From JAICIG01 sp035532215 (GTDB taxonomy: Bacteria; Planctomycetota; Planctomycetia; Pirellulales; JAICIG01), in assembly GCA_035532215.1 (NCBI GenBank), contig DATKRK010000387.1:1-28567 (forward strand): a stretch of 28,567 nucleotides of DNA. Reading direction: 5' to 3'. The number at the start of each line of letters is the position of its first letter. Position 1 is the stretch's first letter. The notes beneath the pieces are model-generated. The model was not told the DNA's origin. It worked only from the letters and a program-made list of their open reading frames with translations, and did no database searches. Positions 24,184-28,567 of this stretch are shown piece by piece. A program made the translations under genes and the position numbers.

Positions 24184-25431
24184 CTTCACGAAGAGCGGCT
24201 TCAGGTGCCGCTCATAGAGGTTTCCCGTTACGTGCCTGGCGATCGTCGGCTCGCACTCTTCGAGCAGCTTCAGGTAGCGGTCGCCCATCTGGGCGGCGAT
24301 CTTGTAACCGACGTGAATCAACTGCCGCAGGTGCGGGTTGAACGATTTGCAGTTTTGATCGTGGTCGAGCGCGGCGACGAATTGCCCTGAGGTCCAAGCG
24401 GCCACTTCTTCGGCCGCAGGGAGCTTGGCGGGGTCGATGTCGATCACCGCCGCGTACGGCGCGCAAAGCGCTTCGCGCTTCTCCAATGCTTTGGCGTAGA
24501 TCTCCTTCGCCGCTTCCAGTCCCCCGCCGCCCGCCTCGGCCAGGCCGATCACTTCTTCGAGCCAGGTGGTGCCGGCGGTCTTGATGTGCAGCCCGGCGCC
24601 GAATTCGGCCAGGGCGCGGCGGATCGGGGCGTAAATCGAAAACTTGTCGCTGCCCGAGTGAACGCTGAGCTTCAGGCTGGCCGGCAGGCCGAATTTCTCG
24701 ATGGCAAAAGCGATCACAGCCAGATCTTCGCGGAATTCCTTTTCGAACTGCACAAGGTCGCCGACGTAATCGACCCCCTTGTTGAAGCGGCCAGTGAATT
24801 TCGGGGCGATCGTCTGAAGGGGAATCTTTTCGTCGGCGAGCGCCGCCAAAATCACGAGCAACTCGGGCGGCGTTTGCGGGCTGTCGGTCTCGTCCATCGA
24901 GACTTCGGTGACGAACCGTCCTTCGCCCTTGGCCGCCGCGATATGGCGATAGATCGCCCCGGCGTCTTGCACGGCCTTCGAATATTTGCCGGCGATGCGT
25001 TCGATGTCGCCGCGATTGGTCTCGAACGGCTGTTTGATGCCGGGAATTGCAAGGCGTCCGATCAGGTCGCGACGCCGCTCGACGAAGGCCTGCACGGCGT
25101 CGGCCGCCGCGGCCTGACCAATCGAGTCGGCCACGTCGATCGTGTAAAAATCGCTCGACGCGATGAAGCCGTCGACCGTTTCCAGGCGGATATGGTCGGC
25201 ATCGACAAAGTAGGGCTTGGCCCAGCCGAGCGCCTTCACCGCGGCATCGGCGGCCGTGCGCACGCTGCCCGGTTCGCTACCGACGGTCGTGTGCTCGCGG
25301 TGCGATTTGTTCCAGACCGGAATCACGTCGGCGCCTTGCTCCGCGGCGAGCGTGCAAGCCCGCAGTTGGGCCTCGGCCTGATGGGCGAAGCGGTCGCCGA
25401 CGCCGAACGTGTATTTGGGGATGGTGAGCAT
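24181..25431 (-). CDS. Tagaturonate-epimerase (UxaE) family protein
   Basis: A 416-residue cytoplasmic protein. It shares landmarks with UxaE of Thermotoga, an enzyme epimerising tagaturonate and fructuronate in hexuronate breakdown: FGVGDRF at 9-15, YFVDADHIRLETVDGF at 74-89 and SSDFYTIDVADSIG at 92-105. These correspond to the GTGDRL, DADHVKRPED and FTMFTIDPSD segments of that family. This comparison is from memory. Later segments (KFTGRFNKGVDYVGD, LKLSVHSGSDKFSIY, LHIKTAGTTWLEEV) look like barrel strands with metal or phosphate ligands. The start is supported by AAAGG seven bases upstream. It is one of several sugar genes on this strand, but the spacer between it and the dehydrogenase is 260 bases and full of repeats, so it may have its own promoter. 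The exact sugar acid is uncertain. Confidence 0.8.
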   Translation of the reverse strand: MLTIPKYTFGVGDRFAHQAEAQLRACTLAAEQGADVIPVWNKSHREHTTVGSEPGSVRTAADAAVKALGWAKPYFVDADHIRLETVDGFIASSDFYTIDVADSIGQAAAADAVQAFVERRRDLIGRLAIPGIKQPFETNRGDIERIAGKYSKAVQDAGAIYRHIAAAKGEGRFVTEVSMDETDSPQTPPELLVILAALADEKIPLQTIAPKFTGRFNKGVDYVGDLVQFEKEFREDLAVIAFAIEKFGLPASLKLSVHSGSDKFSIYAPIRRALAEFGAGLHIKTAGTTWLEEVIGLAEAGGGGLEAAKEIYAKALEKREALCAPYAAVIDIDPAKLPAAEEVAAWTSGQFVAALDHDQNCKSFNPHLRQLIHVGYKIAAQMGDRYLKLLEECEPTIARHVTGNLYERHLKPLFVK

Positions 25432-25451
25432 GTGGGGACCTTTCGATTCAG

Positions 25452-25475
25452 CCGGGCGAGGGCGCCCGACCCTCC
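25452..25475. repeat. Single copy of the 24-nt CCGGGCG/CCCTCC unit
   Basis: CCGGGCGAGGGCGCCCGACC followed by CTCC is one unit of the family arrayed at 26763-27003, in the same orientation as the four right-hand copies. It lies 20 bases upstream of the UxaE-like start. It is followed by CCGTACTACAAACGTTC, which recurs in near-identical form at about 28213. Confidence 0.75.
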
Positions 25476-25540
25476 GTACTACAAACGTTCAATTTCTGTA
25501 TGTCTCGCGAACATTTATGCGGCGTGTTGGGAAGGGAGGG

Positions 25541-25640
25541 CCACGGATGAAACACGGACTAATCACGGATCAAACATAGGTTTTCCGATTCCGGGTCTCG
25601 TCCGTAATCCATCCGTGTTTAATCCGTGTTCCATCCGTGG
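25541..25640. repeat. Inverted repeat of ATCCGTG/CACGGAT blocks
   Basis: The arms at 25541-25570 and 25611-25640 are reverse complements at 27 of 30 positions. Each arm contains three short direct blocks (CACGGAT, CACGGACT, CACGGAT and their complements). Related blocks occur at 18976-19003, 19168-19176, 28199-28216 and 28393-28423. It lies between the dehydrogenase and UxaE-like genes. Confidence 0.75.
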
Positions 25641-25691
25641 CTCAATTCGTTGGGGCCAAAGGCCGCGCCAGGAAATAGCTCGATGCCATTG

Positions 25692-26714
25692 CTAATCGCC
25701 GATTTCGACGACGGCCTTGATCACGCCCGTCTCGGGCCGCGTGTAAGAAGGAAAAACATCGATCAACTCGTCGAACGCCGTGCGGTGGGTGATCCATGGC
25801 CCGGTATCGATCCGCCCGTCTTCGATCAGCGAAATGATCCGCGAAAAATCCTTCGAGAGAGCGTTTCGCGAACAGAGCAGCGTGCCTTCGGGCTTGTGGA
25901 ACACCGGATGGCGGAAGCGGACTTCGTCGGTCGTGATGCCGACGAACACCAGCCGGCCCGCATGGGCGATCAGGCCGAAGGCGGCCGACATCGAGCCGCT
26001 GTTGCCCGTGGCGTCGATCACCACGTCGGGCATGTGACCGTCGGTCAGTTCGCGCAACTCTTCTTCCAATTTGTCGGACAGTACGATTGTGTGTTCGACC
26101 CCCATCACGCGGCGGCAAAACTCGAGCCGCTGCGGGTTAACGTCGAGCATGATGATCTTGGCGCCGGTAAGCTTGGCGAATTCGAGCGTGGCCAGGCCGA
26201 TCGGCCCAGCGCCGATGATCAGGCACGATTCGTCGGGCTTCGGCGCCGCGCGGTCGATGGCATGGCAGCCGATGGCCAGCGTTTCGACCAGCGCCAGTTG
26301 CTCGTAGGCCAGCTTGCGCGAAATGTGCAGCTTTCTCGCCGGCACGAGAAACCGCGGCCGCAGGCCGCCATCACAATGCACGCCCAGCGTCTGGTGCTTC
26401 TCGCAGCAGTTCGTGTGGCCGCGGCGGCAGGCGTAGCACGTCTGGCAGTTAATGTACGGCTCGACCGAGCAGCGGTCGCCCGGCTTGACGTTGGCCACGC
26501 CGGCGCCGACTTCGAGCACCTCCACGCCCAACTCATGGCCCGGAATTCGGGGATAGCTGAAAAACGGCATCTTGCCCAGGTAGCCGCCGATATCGGTGCC
26601 GCAGATGCCGACGTTGTGTACGCGGACCAGCGCCTCGCCGGGGGCCGGCTTGGGCGATTCGGGGATTTCGAGCCGCTGAAATTCTTTGGGGGCGGCCAAG
26701 GAGATGGCTTTCAA
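25692..26714 (-). CDS. Zinc-dependent medium-chain alcohol/sugar dehydrogenase
   Basis: A 340-residue MDR-family oxidoreductase. Catalytic zinc ligands are C38 (GICGTD) and H60-E61 (PGHELGVEV), with E144 in the usual later position. The structural zinc loop is complete: C90, C93, C96 and C104 (INCQTCYACRRGHTNCC). The dinucleotide site is IIGAGPIGLATLEFAK (about 167-182), and MLDVNPQRLEF has Asp at the end of the second strand, indicating NAD rather than NADP. The nearest characterised groups oxidise polyols, L-threonine or sugar acids (sorbitol, galactitol, L-gulonate/fuconate-type). It starts after the repeat array that separates it from the aldo/keto reductase. It probably oxidises a sugar alcohol or sugar-acid intermediate of the pathway. 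Confidence 0.9.
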   Translation of the reverse strand: MKAISLAAPKEFQRLEIPESPKPAPGEALVRVHNVGICGTDIGGYLGKMPFFSYPRIPGHELGVEVLEVGAGVANVKPGDRCSVEPYINCQTCYACRRGHTNCCEKHQTLGVHCDGGLRPRFLVPARKLHISRKLAYEQLALVETLAIGCHAIDRAAPKPDESCLIIGAGPIGLATLEFAKLTGAKIIMLDVNPQRLEFCRRVMGVEHTIVLSDKLEEELRELTDGHMPDVVIDATGNSGSMSAAFGLIAHAGRLVFVGITTDEVRFRHPVFHKPEGTLLCSRNALSKDFSRIISLIEDGRIDTGPWITHRTAFDELIDVFPSYTRPETGVIKAVVEIGD

Positions 26715-26762
26715 TTCGATCTCTCCGGTGACATCAAATCAATACTCTGCTTGCAAAGTCAT

Positions 26763-27003
26763 GGAGGGCCGGGCGCCCTCGCCCGGTTCCAATGGAGGTT
26801 CGGGCGCCCTCGCCCGGTTCCAATGGAGGTTCGGGCGCCCTCGCCCGGATTGTTGTTCTCACGATCTGTTTGCTGTTCGCCGGGCGGGGGCGCCCGGCCC
26901 TCCGTTTGTTCGCCGGGCGGGGGCGCCCGGCCCTCCGTTTGCTTGCCGGGCGGGGGCGCCCGGCCCTCCCTAATTCGCGCCGGGCGAGGGCGCCCGGCCC
27001 TCC
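26763..27003. repeat. Seven-copy array of a 24-nt palindromic unit in two orientations
   Basis: Three copies of GGAGG-xxCGGGCGCCCTCGCCCGG start at 26763, 26794 and 26825 (period 31, with TTCCAAT spacers). After 31 bases come four copies of the reverse complement at 26880, 26913, 26946 and 26980 (periods 33, 33 and 34). Each unit is a hairpin (CGGGCG-CCCT-CGCCCG), and the two halves could pair into one long stem. It fills the spacer between the reductase stop and the dehydrogenase start. The frame through it is low-complexity and not a gene. The spacers are too short and the units too palindromic for a CRISPR array. Confidence 0.85.
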
Positions 27004-27015
27004 CTAGCGCGATGT

Positions 27016-27960
27016 TTATCCCGGCGCCGGGTCGTTATTCTCCGGTCGTCCTTCGATGTAAAACCAGTTGTGGATCGGCCGCAAGATGTCTTGCACTTCG
27101 GCCAGCAACTGCTCGTCGAGCGGCAGTTCGGACCAGGCGATCCATTTCTTCACGTTTGCGGGATTCGCCGAACCGACCACGCACGTCGCCATGTCGGGAC
27201 GAGCCAGCGAGTATTGCAGCGCCAACTGCGCGATATCGACGCCGCGGGCGGCGCAACGTTCGGCGGCCTGGCGGCAGACGGCGCGCACCTGGTCGGTCGC
27301 CTTGTGCCACGGCGGCAGTGGCGAGTTGGTGAGCAAGCGGGCCGAAAAGGGCGCGGCGTTCATGATGCCGACGCCTTTCTGCTTGAGATACGGCACGAGA
27401 TCGGCCAACATCGTGTTCTGCAGCGTGTAATGGTTGTACGACAGCACCACGTCGAGTTCCGTGCGGTCGAGCACCCAGCGGAACATCTTCATCGGGTAGC
27501 CGCTGATGCCGATGAACCGCACCTTGCCCTGTTGCTTCACCTTTCGCAAGGCGGGCAGCGTCTCTTCGACGATCTGAGCCATGTCGACGAACTCGATGTC
27601 GTGGCAGAGCATGATGTCGAGATGGTCGACCCCGAGTCGCTCCAGGCTGACGTCGACGCTTTCGGCGACGCGGCGAGCGGAAAAGTCGAAGTGCTTCGGC
27701 GCATAGCGGCCCAACTTCGTGCCGAGATAATAACGGTCTCGCGGAATCCCGCGCAGCGCCACGCCCAGCAGGCATTCGCTCATGCCGCGGCCGTAATAAG
27801 GCGAGGTATCGATGAAATTCATCCCCGAGTCGAGCGCCACATGAACGGCACGAATCGCCTCATTGAGATCGACCGGGCGGAACTCCTGGCCGAGCGACGA
27901 AGCGCCGAAACTGAGCGACGAGAGGTTCACGCCCGTCCGGCCAAGAGGTCTAAGCTGCAT
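27016..27960 (-). CDS. Aldo/keto reductase, L-galactose/L-fucose dehydrogenase-like
   Basis: A 314-residue NAD(P)-dependent aldo/keto reductase with the full catalytic tetrad: D51 and Y56 (FIDTSPYYG), K82 (LGTKLGRY) and H120 (IMLCHDIEF). The family opening LRPLGRTGVNLSSLSFGAS and the cofactor segment ALQYSLARPDMATCVVGSAN are typical. Members of this branch include plant L-galactose dehydrogenase and bacterial L-fucose dehydrogenase, which oxidise the sugar to its lactone. With a FucU-type mutarotase and a lactonase on the same strand, this is the best candidate for the first oxidation. It is the first gene of the minus-strand block; its ATG at 27960 follows a gene-free repeat region. A general aldehyde reductase role remains possible. 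Confidence 0.9.
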   Translation of the reverse strand: MQLRPLGRTGVNLSSLSFGASSLGQEFRPVDLNEAIRAVHVALDSGMNFIDTSPYYGRGMSECLLGVALRGIPRDRYYLGTKLGRYAPKHFDFSARRVAESVDVSLERLGVDHLDIMLCHDIEFVDMAQIVEETLPALRKVKQQGKVRFIGISGYPMKMFRWVLDRTELDVVLSYNHYTLQNTMLADLVPYLKQKGVGIMNAAPFSARLLTNSPLPPWHKATDQVRAVCRQAAERCAARGVDIAQLALQYSLARPDMATCVVGSANPANVKKWIAWSELPLDEQLLAEVQDILRPIHNWFYIEGRPENNDPAPG

Positions 27961-28038
27961 CGCAACGCTCCTCGCACTCCCGCTTCCGCCAAGATCTGCA
28001 CCTTCCGGCCCATCGTAGCGTTTTGATCGCCGGACACT

Positions 28039-28171
28039 AGTGCCTCTTCGAAGCCATTTTGACAGTCGGGTGGCTGGCGGCTGAGCCTAGGCGAAGCCCC
28101 AGTTCGCTGGGGCATCGCTTCGCTCTGCCGCCAGCCACCCTCACCTATCAACTCAGACTTGAAGAGGCACT
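28039..28171. repeat. Composite inverted repeat, MITE-like
   Basis: Three nested stems are visible. The outer stem is AGTGCCTCTTCGAAG at 28039-28053 with CTTGAAGAGGCACT at 28158-28171 (one-base indel). The middle stem is GGGTGGCTGGCGG at 28068-28080 with CCGCCAGCCACCC at 28128-28140, perfect. The inner stem is GCGAAGCCCCAG at 28091-28102 with CTGGGGC-ATC-GCTTCGC at 28107-28123, with loop TTCG and a three-base bulge. It has no coding capacity and lies about 80 bases upstream of the reductase start. It could be a non-autonomous mobile element or a structured RNA. Confidence 0.75.
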
Positions 28172-28309
28172 CGTGCCCTGAAGTTCTGAACTCCTCCTTT
28201 CATCCGTGTTATCCGTACTACAGACGTTCTATTTCTTTGTGGGCCGCGAAGATTTCGTCCTGAGGGTCAAGCCGGGTTTCGCGGCAGGAAATTCAAACTC
28301 AGGCTCCAG

Positions 28310-28367
28310 AAAGTCGCTTTTCGCTCCGCGAAAAAGGCGCCATTTTCGCGGAGCGAAAAGCGACTTT
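28310..28367. repeat. Nested inverted repeat (double hairpin), TTTTCGC family
   Basis: The 25-base arms at 28310-28334 and 28343-28367 are perfect reverse complements with the loop AGGCGCCA. Each arm also folds on itself: TTTTCGC-TCC-GCGAAAA and TTTTCGC-GGA-GCGAAAA. The right arm is followed by the same 19 bases (28363-28381) as the GGCACA-family element at 19136-19154. Confidence 0.85.
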
Positions 28368-28392
28368 GGTTGCGGCCGAAGTCCGCGCTGGG

Positions 28393-28423
28393 AAATCCGT
28401 GGTTAGTCATGAACCGCGGATTT
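28393..28423. repeat. AAATCCGTGGTT hairpin
   Basis: AAATCCGTGGTT at 28393-28404 pairs with AACCGCGGATTT at 28412-28423 across AGTCATG, 11 of 12 canonical. It belongs to the ATCCGTGG block family seen at 18976, 19168 and 25541-25640. Confidence 0.55.
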
Positions 28424-28567
28424 CACGGGTGGCATGCAACGCCGATTTTCTTGAAGGGCGTGCTAGCATGTCTAGGTTGAATGGTCCATTTGGTTTAGGG
28501 CGATTTGCTGGGTGGTGCGGGAGGATCGCTCGCTAGCAAGAGCAGGAAAAAAAGGCTGTTCCCCGCA

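Larger units (their letters stand above)
27961..28567. other. Repeat-rich region upstream of the reductase gene
   Basis: About 600 bases with no supportable gene; the 66-residue frame at 28206 runs through an inverted repeat. The region holds the composite inverted repeat at 28039-28171, ATCCGTG and CCGTACTACAGACGTTC blocks at about 28200-28230, the double hairpin at 28310-28367 and the hairpin at 28393-28423. From 28440 to the end I see no gene or repeat. Confidence 0.6.

Noticed and set aside
26763..27003. CRISPR array
   Set aside because: The units are palindromic and occur in both orientations, the spacers are about 7-10 bases and nearly identical within each half, and no cas gene is near.
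25626..27332. A 568-residue plus-strand frame across the dehydrogenase and the repeat array
   Set aside because: It is antisense to a dehydrogenase with both zinc sites intact, and its repeated GGGARPSVC segments come from the 24-base DNA repeats.
28206..28406. A 66-residue plus-strand open frame
   Set aside because: It runs through the perfect inverted repeat at 28310-28367 and has no ribosome site or family signal.
28447..28500. Possible promoter TTGAAG with TAGGTT about 16 bases downstream
   Set aside because: The -10 match is poor and no gene follows within the window, so it cannot be supported.

Overview
The window looks like a chromosomal segment of a high-GC, free-living planctomycete, probably of the Pirellula group. 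This is inferred from protein style only; no rRNA marker is present. The supporting features are a secreted Cys-type sulfatase, leucine-rich-repeat proteins carrying an RFSLRSML-type membrane segment, a J-like N-terminus fused through a membrane helix to Ig/cadherin-like repeats and a C-terminal SUMF1 domain, a TAT-exported sugar isomerase-like protein, and intergenic spacers full of palindromic repeats.

Layout. 1-287 is the tail of a TPR protein. 300-1763 (-) is a secreted sulfatase. 2177-2713 (+) is a small LRR protein, converging on a degenerate RmlD-like SDR protein (2775-3710, -). 4012-5655 (-) is a membrane LRR protein. 6070-7896 (-) is oligoendopeptidase F, with a candidate 35-residue membrane peptide just upstream. 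8299-9210 and 9265-10662 (+) are the TAT-exported TIM-barrel protein and a dicarboxylate/amino-acid:cation symporter. 10930-11160 (+) is a small putative zinc-binding protein. 11181-13214 (-) and 15899-18943 (+) are two full-length paralogues of a secreted alpha/beta hydrolase. They point outwards and flank the J-like/SUMF1 hybrid gene (13448-15790, +); the second paralogue has gained a C-terminal beta-propeller. 19324-20298 (+) is a secreted protein I do not recognise.

From 20496 to 27960 everything lies on the minus strand and most of it looks like a carbohydrate catabolism locus. In transcription order it holds an aldo/keto reductase, a zinc alcohol dehydrogenase, a tagaturonate-epimerase (UxaE) family protein, a redoxin-like protein without CxxC, a sugar isomerase/epimerase, a FucU/RbsD mutarotase and a fuconolactonase-type amidohydrolase. 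The last three are tightly packed (1-nt overlap, then a 3-nt gap). Mutarotase, sugar dehydrogenase and lactonase fit the first steps of oxidative, non-phosphorylative L-fucose or L-galactose-type degradation. No dehydratase, aldolase or kinase is visible, so the substrate is inferred.

The most unusual content is in the spacers. Several unrelated-sequence repeats share one architecture, a large inverted repeat whose two arms are each a small hairpin (5918-6000, 13323-13384, 19044-19142, 28310-28367). A 24-nt palindromic unit forms a seven-copy two-orientation array at 26763-27003, occurs singly at 25452, and also lies in frame inside the J-like/SUMF1 gene at 13772-13795. A hairpin repeat supplies the stop codon of the UxaE-like gene, and a relative follows the stop of the isomerase at 8299-9210. 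I saw no CRISPR array, transposase, tRNA or rRNA gene.
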